DNA from: Mobiluncus porci
Lineage (GTDB): Bacteria > Actinomycetota > Actinomycetes > Actinomycetales > Actinomycetaceae
Direction of reading: 5' to 3'
DNA: 64,000 nt
NCBI RefSeq assembly: GCF_009695935.1
Contig: NZ_VUMY01000012.1
Coordinates: 22,943 to 86,942, forward strand
Shown here piece by piece: positions 24,640-33,518 of the stretch. Below the pieces are notes generated by a model, which searched no databases, was not told where the DNA came from, and was given only the letters and a program-made list of their open reading frames with translations. A program made the position numbers and the translations under genes. The first letter of the stretch is position 1. Each line of letters starts with the position of its first letter.

Positions 24640-25872
24640 TCAGCGCCAAATCCCGCAGGTGTCCAAAACCGGCACCTTGATGGAGTTGCGGTCTAGGGCT
24701 TTGAACTGCTTGTGGGCGACGAGTCCGACCACCGCGGCAGCCCCCGACAGGGCTTCCTCCAAGGAGACGAGCAACACATTTGGAAGTCCCGCCAAGCCAC
24801 TGGGGAGCTCATCGACATTCGGCTCCACGACGAGAACGCTCGCTCCTGGCAGTTCCGCGAGTTTCTTGGCTACCGTAATCGCCGGTGAAGCGCGCAAATC
24901 ATCCACATCCGGCTTGAAAGCAAGTCCCAAAGCCGCCAGAGTGACCGGATCGCCTTCTTTCCAGCCGAGGCTGGAAAGAATCGTGCGGACCTCAGCCATC
25001 ACATCATCCGGTCGCGAATCGTTGACTTCACGAGCGGTGCGGATCAAGTTTGCGAGCTCCGGTGCGGCATCCACAATGAACCAGGGGTCTACTGCGATGC
25101 AGTGCCCGCCGACACCCGGCCCGGGACGCAAAATATTTACCCTCGGGTGTAGATTCGCGAGCTCAATTAACTCCCAGACGTCGATGCCGAGCTTTTCACA
25201 AATCTTCGCCAGCTCATTGGCATAAGCAATGTTCACGTCGCGGAAAGAGTTTTCCGCGAGCTTCGACATCTCGGCGGTTTTCGCATTCGTCATGCGGATT
25301 TGGCCTTTACAAAAAGTGGCGTAGAGGTCACGAGCCGCCTCACTGGCCTCGGACGTCAACCCGCCCACAATCCGATCGTTATCAAAAATTTCCACCATGA
25401 TTCGTCCGGGCAAAACGCGCTCCGGGGCGTGCGCGAAAAGTAGCGAACCGGCCAGGTCTGGGCGGTTCTTCTCAATGCGCTCGGCCATTAACTCGGTCGT
25501 TCCCGGGGGAGAGGTGGACTCCAAAATCACCAGCGCGCCCTTTGCCACGTAGGGAGAAATCTCGTCCGCGGCGGCCAACACGTAAGACAAGTCCGCCTCA
25601 TGATTGCTCTTGAAAGGAGTGGGCACCGAGATGATATATGCCTCGGCTTCGCTCGGCGTGGTAGACGCGGAAATCATTCCCCTCTCGTGAACCGCACGCA
25701 GGGCTTCATCAAGACCCGGCTCCAAAAACGGCACTTTACCGGCGTTCACGGCATCCACGTGGGTCGGATTTGTGTCCACGCCCTTCACTTTGAGACCTGC
25801 TCCGGCCAACGCTACTGCGGTCGGTAATCCGATATATCCCAAGCCGATTACTTCCACGTTTTTCACAGTCAT
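24640..25872 (-). CDS. wecC: UDP-N-acetyl-D-mannosamine dehydrogenase-like nucleotide-sugar dehydrogenase
   Basis: NAD-dependent nucleotide-sugar 6-dehydrogenase of 410 residues, oxidising UDP-ManNAc (WecC) or UDP-GlcNAc (WbpA) to the uronic acid. VIGLGYIGLPTA (8-19) binds NAD. VPTPFK, LESTSPPGT, PERVLPG, KLAENSFRDVNIAYANEL and HPRVNILRPGPGVGGHCIAVDPW-type residues are close to E. coli WecC, with catalytic C258. LAFKPDVDDLRASPA and a terminal CGIWR complete the UDP-binding domain. The ATG at 25872 follows AGAAAGGACAAGTT; upstream starts lack a ribosome site. It is convergent with the AlbA_2 gene and divergent from the gene at 26002. The WecC-like motifs favour ManNAc as substrate. Confidence 0.88.
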   Translation of the reverse strand: MTVKNVEVIGLGYIGLPTAVALAGAGLKVKGVDTNPTHVDAVNAGKVPFLEPGLDEALRAVHERGMISASTTPSEAEAYIISVPTPFKSNHEADLSYVLAAADEISPYVAKGALVILESTSPPGTTELMAERIEKNRPDLAGSLLFAHAPERVLPGRIMVEIFDNDRIVGGLTSEASEAARDLYATFCKGQIRMTNAKTAEMSKLAENSFRDVNIAYANELAKICEKLGIDVWELIELANLHPRVNILRPGPGVGGHCIAVDPWFIVDAAPELANLIRTAREVNDSRPDDVMAEVRTILSSLGWKEGDPVTLAALGLAFKPDVDDLRASPAITVAKKLAELPGASVLVVEPNVDELPSGLAGLPNVLLVSLEEALSGAAAVVGLVAHKQFKALDRNSIKVPVLDTCGIWR

Positions 25873-26001
25873 AACTTGTCCTTTCTTCCCGTCAATAATA
25901 GCCGTCTTGTCAGTCTTTCGCTGAACTCGTGGGGGTGAGGTTCCCAGTGGCTTCATCTTGTACACTTTGGAGAGACACTCATCGGGAGGAAGGGAGGCAC
26001 T

Positions 26002-28119
26002 TTGGAGCCATTTGCTTTACTGGCAGCCATCCTTCTGGTTTTGATTTCCCTAACCCTTCCGGGCTGGCTCGTGGCCTGGGGGCTCGGTTTGCAAGGGGCT
26101 TTGCGGGCTGCGGTGGCTCCTGCGCTGAGCCTCGGGATCTGGGCGGGCGCCACCTGGATTGCGATTGGTCTGCAGCTCCCGTGGCGGGTCTGGCTCGCGT
26201 TGCCACTGGTGGCACTGGTTGTAATTCCTTTTGTAGTCGGGCGTCTGCTGACCCTGCGATCCGGCTCGAAGGCTGTTTGGCCGCGCGTGCCGCGCACTTC
26301 ACTTCCTCGCGGGCTGTGGGTGGTGGCTGGAGTATGTGCGGCCATAAGTGTGCTGCCTTACCTTATCGGCACCCGCCTAGGGGCTCGCGTGCCGCAAACC
26401 TGGGACGTGGTCTTTCACCTTTCTGCAATCCGTTACACCCGCGAAACCGGATCCGCTTCGCCATGGATTGCTTTTACTCAGTTGAACGGAGGCAGGCAAG
26501 TCTATTACCCCAATATTTTCCACAACATCGTGGCGCTTCTGCCGGTCTCACCGGTGGCGGTTTTCGAAGCCATGATGATTGCGGTGCTGGTCTTGTGGCC
26601 GCTCATCATAGGAGCCTTTACCCTGCAGGCGATGGTGACCCTGCGGGGCGCGTCTCAGTCCAGCTTCACTATGAGTGGCCTCGCAATGCTGGGCGCGGCG
26701 CTGGGGGCGAATTTTCCTGCGAACTATGTCGCTAACCTTGCCACGCCGCCTTACACGCTGTCCTTGCTTGCCACCCCGGGGCTTGTGGCTTTGGCGGTGA
26801 GCATGCACCGGCTGCGCCCCGTCACGGTTCGCTACCCGCGCAGTTCCAAAAGCGCGCCCTCCGAAGACTCCCCCACGAGCGGGGCGCTCAAGCAAATCCA
26901 GAAGAGGGCTTCCTCTGCGCTGTTATCTTCACAACTCGCGCCTTGGCTGGCTCTCGGGATTTTTGTCGGTCTCGCCGGGGTGGTTTCAACCCACCCTTCC
27001 AGTTTGTTCAATCTGGTGTTGCTGCTCGGGGTGCCGGTCGCGGTTCTGACCGTGCGTGGCTGGCGGGAATGGCAAGCAGCGCGCTCTGTGAAGATTCTGC
27101 TGCCGCTTGCGGTGATAGCAGCGGTGGCAGGGGCGAGCTGGTTGGTGCTGATACCGAGGCTTCGGGCGATGGCCTCCTTCGCCAACCCAAATCAGAACCT
27201 CTGGACCAACACCTGGAGAATGTTTGCTGATTACCCCAAAGGACCTTTCAACCTAGGTTTCGGGGTAAGCGGCGCGCTGTTCTCCCTGGCAGCGCTCTAC
27301 GGTCTCGTCACGCTCTTGCGGGCGGGACGTCTTGGCTGGTTGACCTCCGGATTCATCGTCTCCTGGGTGTTTTACCTGCTCGCGGCGGGACCGGTGTGGC
27401 CGGGTTATTTCCTGACAACCCCCTGGTACTTGCAGTTTTCCCGACTGGCGCCACTGGTGCTTATGTGCGAATTGCCGCTCGCGAGTTTTGGTTTTGTGCT
27501 CCTGCTAGAGCGCCTGGAAATAAAACACCTCACCTCAAATAGAATCCGCGGGCCTCAGTGGTTCACAGCCTTGTTAGTGGTGGTACTTCTCGTAGCTAGT
27601 CTCGGCGGAACGAATTGGGGACGCTTTGAGGTTGTGGAAGGTGCTTACAACCCCCAAAAAATTATTCGCGGCACGATGCTTACCGGAAGCGAGCGGGATT
27701 TTATTCACCGTCAAGCCGAGACTTTGCCCGATGATGCGCTCATCTGGGCGGCTCCTTACAACGGATCGCCTTTCTGGTGGATTCTCGAGGGGAAACATGT
27801 AGTTTTCCCAAGCCTTTCTTGGCCTGGAGGCGAAAACCTCGAGGTAATCAGGGATCTCCACGACGGTATCGCCAGTGAACAAACCTGCAACTACTTCAAA
27901 AAAATCGGGGTTACACATTATTTTGTTGACACAGACAAGACTGCCGCGGGGGCGCGATCAGGGGATTACGCGTGGTTGTGGCGTGAAAAAAACGTGAGTT
28001 TCCGCCTTCCTGACAATCTGCTCACTAAAGTGGCGGAGAATCCCACCAATCCGCAGGATTTAGGAGGCTTCGTCGGACAGCGCCTCTACAAAGTGAACCT
28101 TGACGCGTGCGCAAAATGA
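26002..28119 (+). CDS. DUF6541-like polytopic membrane protein (GT-C-like)
   Basis: Large membrane protein of 705 residues with roughly 13 hydrophobic segments in the first 560 residues and a hydrophilic, presumably extracellular, C-terminal domain (about 565-705). The TTG at 26002 follows two strong ribosome sites (GGGAGGAAGGGAGG). The first extracellular loop carries PQTWDVVFHLSAIRY, an acidic/His motif like those of GT-C glycosyltransferases that use polyprenyl-phosphate sugars; DUF6541 proteins have this layout. It could add side-chain sugars outside the membrane or polymerise repeat units (a Wzy role, as no classical Wzy was recognised). Both are inferences. Confidence 0.75.
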   Translation: MEPFALLAAILLVLISLTLPGWLVAWGLGLQGALRAAVAPALSLGIWAGATWIAIGLQLPWRVWLALPLVALVVIPFVVGRLLTLRSGSKAVWPRVPRTSLPRGLWVVAGVCAAISVLPYLIGTRLGARVPQTWDVVFHLSAIRYTRETGSASPWIAFTQLNGGRQVYYPNIFHNIVALLPVSPVAVFEAMMIAVLVLWPLIIGAFTLQAMVTLRGASQSSFTMSGLAMLGAALGANFPANYVANLATPPYTLSLLATPGLVALAVSMHRLRPVTVRYPRSSKSAPSEDSPTSGALKQIQKRASSALLSSQLAPWLALGIFVGLAGVVSTHPSSLFNLVLLLGVPVAVLTVRGWREWQAARSVKILLPLAVIAAVAGASWLVLIPRLRAMASFANPNQNLWTNTWRMFADYPKGPFNLGFGVSGALFSLAALYGLVTLLRAGRLGWLTSGFIVSWVFYLLAAGPVWPGYFLTTPWYLQFSRLAPLVLMCELPLASFGFVLLLERLEIKHLTSNRIRGPQWFTALLVVVLLVASLGGTNWGRFEVVEGAYNPQKIIRGTMLTGSERDFIHRQAETLPDDALIWAAPYNGSPFWWILEGKHVVFPSLSWPGGENLEVIRDLHDGIASEQTCNYFKKIGVTHYFVDTDKTAAGARSGDYAWLWREKNVSFRLPDNLLTKVAENPTNPQDLGGFVGQRLYKVNLDACAK

Positions 28120-28149
28120 GTTATGGGGACGTGCTTTTTGACTCATTTT
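28113..28149 (+). terminator. Stem-loop after the DUF6541-like gene
   Basis: AAAATGAGT (28113-28121) and ACTCATTTT (28141-28149) are exact complements spanning the stop codon and a 19-base loop. It ends in TTTTC, so termination is plausible but weak. Confidence 0.35.
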
Positions 28150-28186
28150 CTCAGCGCCTTGCTCGGACGTGGGTGATAATGGAGTC

Positions 28187-29305
28187 ATGAAGGTTGCCGT
28201 GGTTACGAATGATTATCCTACCGAGAGCTCCCCGAACGTCGGTCAGTTTGTGCGGATTACCGCGCAAGCCATTGGGGCAGTCCACGAGGTGACCGTCATC
28301 CACTTGCGAAGCGAAGCTGCTGGTGGGGTGGAAAACCACTACCGTGACGATGCCGTTGACGTGCGAGCCTTCCCCAACGCCTTGAAGACTCCGGAGGATT
28401 TCGATCGCGCTGCCAAAATCGTCTATTCGGTCGCTCCCGGCTTTGACGTCATGCACACCATGAATCTCTGGTCGCTGATTCCTTTCGGGGTTCTCGAGCG
28501 TCAAGAAGAACAATTGGCTTGTGCCTGGGTTCATACGGAACCTTGGCAACTTGCGACCCCGCAAGGCTGGCCGAGCGAAATCATGTCGGTGGAGGAAATC
28601 TTGTTGCTCCCCGATGGACTCACGGCTCCGGCGGGGAAAATGCTGACCGGTATTGCTGACAAACGTTACGGAAACTATACTGCGGCAGTGCCGTACATCG
28701 TCCCGAAACCGACTAAGTTCGTGGAGCGACCGCGGGTACAAGGCGCGTTGCGGTTGGTATCGGTCGGGTCAGTGACTGCGAAACACCAGCCCGAAGTCGC
28801 GATTCGTACCGTACGGACGCTGCGCGCTCAAGGGGTGAATGCCACTCTTACTTGGGTGGGCGAAGGAACCGCGAAGATTCGCTCCCAGGAGAAAGTCAAG
28901 GATTTTGGGCTCGAAGCATACGTCCGTTTCGTGTCTTCGGAAGAAGTCGGGGGAGTGGAAGCGGCGCTGGACGCGGCGGACTTGTTCATTGGCCCAACCA
29001 AAGAGGAAAACTTTTATCTGCCCTTGGCACAGGCTATTCTCGCCGGTCGCCCGGCAGTGGTTGGCGCGGGGGCCGCGGATTTGGAATACGTGAATCAGGA
29101 CACCGCCGGAGTCATCAAAGTGGTGAAAGAAAATAACTCGAAGTTTTGGGCGGCGGCCTGTCTGGAGCTCCAAGAGGCGACAGCAGGAATGAGCGCCGCG
29201 GAAGTGAGTGCCACTCTTGGTGAAAAGTACTCCCCTGAGGCCATCGCGAAAGAGTACAGCGAAGTTTACGAAGAAACCTTGGAGATGAGCGGTTTCGAGG
29301 TTTAG
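28187..29305 (+). CDS. GT4 glycosyltransferase with altered donor motif
   Basis: GT-B family 4 protein of 372 residues. The ATG at 28187 follows AATGGAG; an upstream in-frame start at 28169 is not supported. KVAVVTNDYPTESSPNVGQFV and VMHTMNLWSLIPFGVL are in the acceptor half; LVSVGSVTAKHQPEVAIRTV and LTWVGEGTAKIRSQ open the donor half. At the donor site it reads EENFYLPLAQAILAGRPAVVG, where the paralog at 15596 and most GT4 enzymes have Glu in place of the Gln. This may reduce or change activity. The last 4 bases overlap the end of the convergent vapC gene. Confidence 0.78.
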   Translation: MKVAVVTNDYPTESSPNVGQFVRITAQAIGAVHEVTVIHLRSEAAGGVENHYRDDAVDVRAFPNALKTPEDFDRAAKIVYSVAPGFDVMHTMNLWSLIPFGVLERQEEQLACAWVHTEPWQLATPQGWPSEIMSVEEILLLPDGLTAPAGKMLTGIADKRYGNYTAAVPYIVPKPTKFVERPRVQGALRLVSVGSVTAKHQPEVAIRTVRTLRAQGVNATLTWVGEGTAKIRSQEKVKDFGLEAYVRFVSSEEVGGVEAALDAADLFIGPTKEENFYLPLAQAILAGRPAVVGAGAADLEYVNQDTAGVIKVVKENNSKFWAAACLELQEATAGMSAAEVSATLGEKYSPEAIAKEYSEVYEETLEMSGFEV

Positions 29306-29685
29306 AAACTCGGAACTTCGAGGCCACGGGCGCGGGCGGCCTCGGCGAGTTCCGCGTCGAAAACAGCCATAGCATCGCACCCCAGACGCAACGCAGCTGC
29401 TAAATGAATGGCATCAGCTCCCCGCAGATGCCACTCGGAAGCCGCGGCTTCGAGGTAATCGGATTCCTGCACCGGGAATACCTTGATTTGGTTGAATGAC
29501 TGCCTGGCCATAGATTCCCAGTTTTCGGGTTTAATAGCCCTGCGTTTAATCATGCAGTAAAACTCGGTATAGGTCAGCCGGCTCATAACTAATTCAGCCC
29601 TCGTCTCGTCAAAGAAATGAGCCAGCGACACCGATTCCGCTTCTTCCACAATCAGCTTAGTGAATGCGGAAGTGTCAACGTACAT
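29302..29685 (-). CDS. vapC: VapC-type PIN-domain toxin
   Basis: PIN-domain ribonuclease of 127 residues, the toxin of a VapBC pair. MYVDTSAFTKLIVEEAES begins with the first catalytic Asp (D4). RLTYTEFY holds the conserved Glu, GADAIHLAAALRLG the next Asp, and VFDAELAEAARARGL the last acidic site, so the metal centre appears complete. The ATG at 29685 lies inside the antitoxin gene, overlapping its last 11 bases, which couples toxin translation to antitoxin translation. Longer in-frame starts (29715) would overlap the antitoxin further and are not supported. The RNA target is unknown. Confidence 0.88.
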   Translation of the reverse strand: MYVDTSAFTKLIVEEAESVSLAHFFDETRAELVMSRLTYTEFYCMIKRRAIKPENWESMARQSFNQIKVFPVQESDYLEAAASEWHLRGADAIHLAAALRLGCDAMAVFDAELAEAARARGLEVPSF

Positions 29686-29899
29686 ACGATTCAAGACGAC
29701 CTCGCTCGTCATCAATCATCTCTTGGACGCTTACGTCAAGCTTGATTCTCTTGATATCGGAAAACTTGAACGGTCGATTTTTCTCGGCGGCTTCTTCGAT
29801 GAGTCGAACCACGGTTTGCTGCTTGGAGACGCCGCGCTCGCGCGAAAGACGCGAAAGCGTGGCATCTTGTTCCGGAGTGAGCCGAAGTGTCATAGCCAT
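29675..29899 (-). CDS. vapB: Ribbon-helix-helix antitoxin (VapB-like)
   Basis: Antitoxin of 74 residues. MAMTLRLTPEQDATLSRLSR followed by GVSKQQTVVRLIEEA is a ribbon-helix-helix DNA-binding domain; the C-terminal half (FKFSDIKRIKLDVSVQEMID) would wrap the toxin. Start is the ATG at 29899, or the next ATG at 29893. A TATCAT -10 element lies six bases before the ATG, so the transcript may begin at the start codon itself. The protein should repress this promoter together with VapC, as is general for the family. Confidence 0.82.
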   Translation of the reverse strand: MAMTLRLTPEQDATLSRLSRERGVSKQQTVVRLIEEAAEKNRPFKFSDIKRIKLDVSVQEMIDDERGRLESYVR

Positions 29900-29905
29900 A
29901 GCTAA

Positions 29906-29911
29906 ATGATA
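29906..29911 (-). promoter_or_regulatory. Probable -10 element (TATCAT) of vapBC, leaderless
   Basis: On the minus strand TATCAT is followed by TTAGCT and then the vapB ATG. A start site 7 bases after the -10 would fall on the A of ATG. The -35 is poor. Confidence 0.4.
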
Positions 29912-29999
29912 CCATTCACATCTTTTCGCCACCAGAGCGATTTTTAGCATAGTGCGACAAAGCAACTAGACTTGGGACAAGAGCTTTTTGAAAGGAACA

Positions 30000-30620
30000 A
30001 TGATGGAATACCGCGAACTCAAAATTGCTGGCGCTTGGGAGATTACCCCGAAGATTTTCCCTGATGAGCGGGGGGCTTTTATGGAAATGTACAAGTTGGA
30101 GGAATTCGCGGAAGTCGTGGGCCACCCCCTCAATCTCGTGCAAGCCAACTGTTCCGTCTCCAAAGCTGGGGTCGTGCGCGGGATTCACTTTGCTGACGTG
30201 CCACCTTCGCAAGCCAAATATGTGATGTGTCCTTCCGGTGCGGTTTTGGATTTCGCGGTGGACATTCGCGTTGGATCCCCGACTTTTGGAGCTTGGGATT
30301 CGGTGTTGCTTGAAGGCGAGAACCGCCGCGCGATTTATTTGAGCGAGGGGCTCGGGCACTGCTTCGTGGCTCTCGAGGACAACTCCACAGTGGTTTATCT
30401 GTGTTCGGCGGGTTACAACCCGGGGCGCGAACACGGCGTGAGTCCGGTTGACCCTGAGATCGCGCTCAAGTGGCCCGATAAGGACCTCAAAGGCAACCCG
30501 CTCGAGGTTATCTTGTCCGAGAAAGACACCGCCGCCCCGAGCCTCGCCGAGGCCCGCGAACAAGGGCTTCTTCCGGATTACCAAGCGACCCTGGATTTTA
30601 TCGCTAGCCTTAACAAGTAG
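30000..30620 (+). CDS. rmlC: dTDP-4-dehydrorhamnose 3,5-epimerase
   Basis: RmlC of 206 residues, third step of dTDP-L-rhamnose synthesis, acting in the cytoplasm as a cupin dimer. FPDERGAFMEMYKLEEF, NCSVSKAGVVRGIHFADVPPSQAKYV (with the catalytic His of GIHF), GAVLDFAVDIRVGSPTFG, YLSEGLGHCFVAL and VDPEIALKWP are family motifs in order. The ATG at 30000 follows AAAGGAAC; an immediately following ATG at 30003 is equivalent. It is a single gene between vapBC and the lipoprotein gene, apart from rmlB (43403), rmlD (51660) and rmlA (54104). The Asp and Tyr partners of catalysis are likely in DIRVGSP and AGYNPG. Confidence 0.93.
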   Translation: MMEYRELKIAGAWEITPKIFPDERGAFMEMYKLEEFAEVVGHPLNLVQANCSVSKAGVVRGIHFADVPPSQAKYVMCPSGAVLDFAVDIRVGSPTFGAWDSVLLEGENRRAIYLSEGLGHCFVALEDNSTVVYLCSAGYNPGREHGVSPVDPEIALKWPDKDLKGNPLEVILSEKDTAAPSLAEAREQGLLPDYQATLDFIASLNK

Positions 30621-30623
30621 TGC

Positions 30624-31280
30624 TTACTTACCTTCCGGATTCGCAGCCTTCGAGGACTGCTCCCAACCGAAGTTCAGCGGCACGAAGGGGTAATCAACCG
30701 AGCCGGGGAGATTGTGGTCGCACCTGTCACGTGGCCAACGTGGCTGGTAAATCGCCCCGTCATCGGTCAAAATCCACAACTGCGGATGATACTCGTAGTA
30801 TTGTTGACATCCGAAACCTTCTGTAACGATTTGCTCCGCATCGGGACGCGCCAAATCCTTGCCGAGCCTGTCCAAATCCCCATCGTAAACCAGCACGTTG
30901 CCGTCTTTAACATAAGCCGCAACGAGAATCTTATGTTTGCCGTCATAGCGGAACAGGTGATTCCACACCCAGTCAATCCCCGCGGTGTTCTCCTCGGTGA
31001 TGAGTTTGGTTGGAGACACATTTGCTAGCAGAAATTTTTCGTAGTCTCCGTCGGGCACATTGGCATCAAGCTGGTATCCGTAAGTTGGTGCCGGCGTGGG
31101 GTCGCCAAGCTCTCGGAACTGCTTGTCCCCAAAGGGGTCGTCATTCGGTGCCGCGCTCTTGGCGGTCGTGTTTGTTGGGGTGCTGGCTCCACTTTTAGCC
31201 ATGGAAGCGCAGCCCGTTAAGCCAAGCGCCCCCACGAGAACCAGCCCCACACCCAGTTTCAGAAATTTTGGTCGCGCCAT
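30624..31280 (-). CDS. Lipoprotein of unknown function
   Basis: Exported lipoprotein of 218 residues. The ATG at 31280 follows GAGGTGATCGCA. A basic N-terminus (RPKFLK), hydrophobic core and lipobox LTGC with C24 mark it for lipid modification and anchoring outside the membrane. A Ser/Thr/Ala-rich linker (about 27-60) leads to a globular domain of about 155 residues with GIDWVWNHLFRYDGKHKILV and a Cys pair (GFGCQQYYEYHP and RDRCDHNL) that could form a disulfide. I do not recognise the domain. It is convergent with rmlC, separated by 3 bp. Confidence 0.75.
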   Translation of the reverse strand: MARPKFLKLGVGLVLVGALGLTGCASMAKSGASTPTNTTAKSAAPNDDPFGDKQFRELGDPTPAPTYGYQLDANVPDGDYEKFLLANVSPTKLITEENTAGIDWVWNHLFRYDGKHKILVAAYVKDGNVLVYDGDLDRLGKDLARPDAEQIVTEGFGCQQYYEYHPQLWILTDDGAIYQPRWPRDRCDHNLPGSVDYPFVPLNFGWEQSSKAANPEGK

Positions 31281-31412
31281 TGCGATCACCTCAATCAGTT
31301 AAACGCTCGAAAATGAACACTTAACCGTGACTTTACCGACTAAAGGCTGTGTTTTCAATGGTTAATTGCATAATCCCTGGTGAGAGCACCACCTGTTGTT
31401 TCTTCAGGCAAC

Positions 31413-33503
31413 TCACCCGAAGGCCACGTCTCGTACCGCCTGGAGATAACTGCGACCGAAACGCTGAGTTGGTTCCAAAATAGCGCCCTCAGCCCATTCA
31501 TTCCAAGCATTGATGAACACGAGGCGTTCTTCCACCGGACGATCCATAACCGCGCGAGCCGCAGCCGCCAGCCAGCGGCGGAACAAATAGGGATTCGCCC
31601 CGTACCACACGTCGGGTTTCCACTGGCGACGGGCCGTATTGTCGAAATTCACCATGACTCCGGGGGCTAAATCGCGAGGCAGCCGCCGCAGCCGCTCGGT
31701 GGCCACGCGGACCAAGGCCGGATAGGACAAGACAGAACCCCGCATCTTGCGGCGCATCTTGACAGAACCGGCGGGAGCGCCCTCCCAGGGAAGATTGTGA
31801 GGCGGAAAACCGAGACTGCCTTCGAGTCCGAGTTCCCGAGCGGAGGCTCCTAAGCCGTCAAACTCGGTAGCCACATCTACACTCAAAAGCCAGAGTTCTC
31901 CCACGCCGAGTTCTCGCGCACGAGCCCGCCAGTGAGCCACAACGCGAGGAAAATTCGGAATCTGAGCCGGACGGTACACCGCCAATATGGCGCGCCCGTC
32001 CACGCGCATATAGCGCGGATCTTTCATAAACTCCGCAACGTCATCGATGAATTCCTCGGCGGGCACCTTGTCATATTCTTGCCCAATTAGAATGTCCTTA
32101 TTGCGCCCGTCCCAACTGCGGGTCCAGTTCTCGTTGGCCCACATGAGGCAAAATGGCATGTTTACGTCCGCGGGGTCGCTCGCGTGAAGCTTTTCGATGG
32201 GAAGATTCAACAAGCGCTTGCCGGCAAACCAGTAGTAGTAGTACATGAACCCGTTAACCCCATGTTTCGAGGCCATTTCCGCTTGGGCCGCGCGGACTTC
32301 ATCTAGCCGCAGGTCATAGAACCCGAAATCCGCCGGCAGTTTAGGCTGATCGTGGCCTTGGTAAACCGGCTTGGCTCCGGTTACATTTGTCCATTCAGTA
32401 AATCCGGTTCCCCACCAGCGGTCGTTTTCCGCAGTGGGATGGAATTGGGGAAGATAGAACGGCACAAAACGCACGCTGGGAGTGATCTCGATCGCGGGGG
32501 AGTAACGGCTCCACAATTCGGCTGCGGAGTCCTTCACCTCGGTCAAACCGTCAGTTTCACGCAGCTTCAGACCCGCTTCGGTAGTGAGAATCCCGATGGC
32601 GCGCTCAATAGCGTGAGCAGTGGTGGCATCAATCTGGCCGGCTTCCGGATCAAAATCATCCTCCGAAAGACCGAGAGACCGCAGGCCTTGCAAGACGAAT
32701 CCCCTAACCCAATACATTGAACCGGCAGCAAACTTCAGCCGAGAGGGATGCAAACGAATCTCCAAGCGGCGCAACAGCTCCGCGGTGATGGCCTTATCTC
32801 CGCCCCAAAACTCCGGTCCGACAATATTGCCCGGAGCCGTGACGAGACCGAGCCACGGGTCTGACCCGAAAGCGGACATGATGCGTTTGACCTCGTCTTC
32901 TGACCCGAGCAGGGCATCCAAGAACTCGTCTTTCCACTCTGCGCCGGTACCTTCGAGCTCCGTATGCGCCTCGCGCCACGCGGACTTCTTGGTGTGCACC
33001 TTTAACACGAGCTGATAGGGGTCAAGCGCTCCGAAGTTCACGAGCTGGATCAGCGGGTAAATATCGCGACCGTGGTTCTCCACCGGCACTATCACCAGGT
33101 GCTGCAACCGTGGGAGACTCGCCGAAATTTCGTCTCGAGACAGAGTCAGACCCGATTTGGAGGCGTCGGTAATGAACAGGTCGAAATCTACCGGCAGGTT
33201 CTGCAGGCGCTCAATAATCTCGGCTGCCAAATCCGGATAGTACACGTGCATGACCACCCCGAGCCGACAGTTGGTCTCAAACTCAAACTGGGGATCCACC
33301 CGCCAAGCATCGGGATGCCCCGAGGCACGCCGACCGGCCCCGCGTGCCACCCAATCCAGGTAATCAACCGGAGCGTGCTTCTGGTTCCACAATTGGCTGA
33401 GCCTGCCATCTTCCATGGCGTTGTAGATTCGAACCCGAGCCGCCTGGCGATAGCGAGCCAGGGTACGGCGAACACGGGCAGGGGTGGGGACTTTTAGGCG
33501 CAC
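31413..33503 (-). CDS. RgpF-like domain fused to WbsX (GH99-like) domain
   Basis: Two-domain glycan-assembly protein of 696 residues. About 70-300 resembles RgpF rhamnan-synthesis proteins (VVMHVYYPDLAAEIIERLQNLP, FDLFITDASKSGL, VPVENHGRDIYPLIQL, VLKVHTKKS, GNIVGPEFWGG). About 340-690 is a WbsX/GH99-like domain: RFVPFYLPQFHPTAENDRWWG, GFTEWTNVTGAKP, NGFMYYYYWFAGKRLL, MWANENWTRSWDGRN and FINAWNEWAEGAILEP. Such proteins are found in O-antigen and rhamnan clusters and are thought to be glycosyltransferases or modifying enzymes. Start is the GTG at 33503 behind AAAGAAGA. It is the last gene of the wzm-wzt-rgpF operon. Confidence 0.85.
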   Translation of the reverse strand: MRLKVPTPARVRRTLARYRQAARVRIYNAMEDGRLSQLWNQKHAPVDYLDWVARGAGRRASGHPDAWRVDPQFEFETNCRLGVVMHVYYPDLAAEIIERLQNLPVDFDLFITDASKSGLTLSRDEISASLPRLQHLVIVPVENHGRDIYPLIQLVNFGALDPYQLVLKVHTKKSAWREAHTELEGTGAEWKDEFLDALLGSEDEVKRIMSAFGSDPWLGLVTAPGNIVGPEFWGGDKAITAELLRRLEIRLHPSRLKFAAGSMYWVRGFVLQGLRSLGLSEDDFDPEAGQIDATTAHAIERAIGILTTEAGLKLRETDGLTEVKDSAAELWSRYSPAIEITPSVRFVPFYLPQFHPTAENDRWWGTGFTEWTNVTGAKPVYQGHDQPKLPADFGFYDLRLDEVRAAQAEMASKHGVNGFMYYYYWFAGKRLLNLPIEKLHASDPADVNMPFCLMWANENWTRSWDGRNKDILIGQEYDKVPAEEFIDDVAEFMKDPRYMRVDGRAILAVYRPAQIPNFPRVVAHWRARARELGVGELWLLSVDVATEFDGLGASARELGLEGSLGFPPHNLPWEGAPAGSVKMRRKMRGSVLSYPALVRVATERLRRLPRDLAPGVMVNFDNTARRQWKPDVWYGANPYLFRRWLAAAARAVMDRPVEERLVFINAWNEWAEGAILEPTQRFGRSYLQAVRDVAFG

Positions 33504-33518
33504 TTTGGTCTTCTTTCT

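Noticed and set aside
29988..30620. Longer RmlC starting at 29988
   Set aside because: The ATG at 30000 has the AAAGGA ribosome site; the earlier start adds only non-conserved residues.
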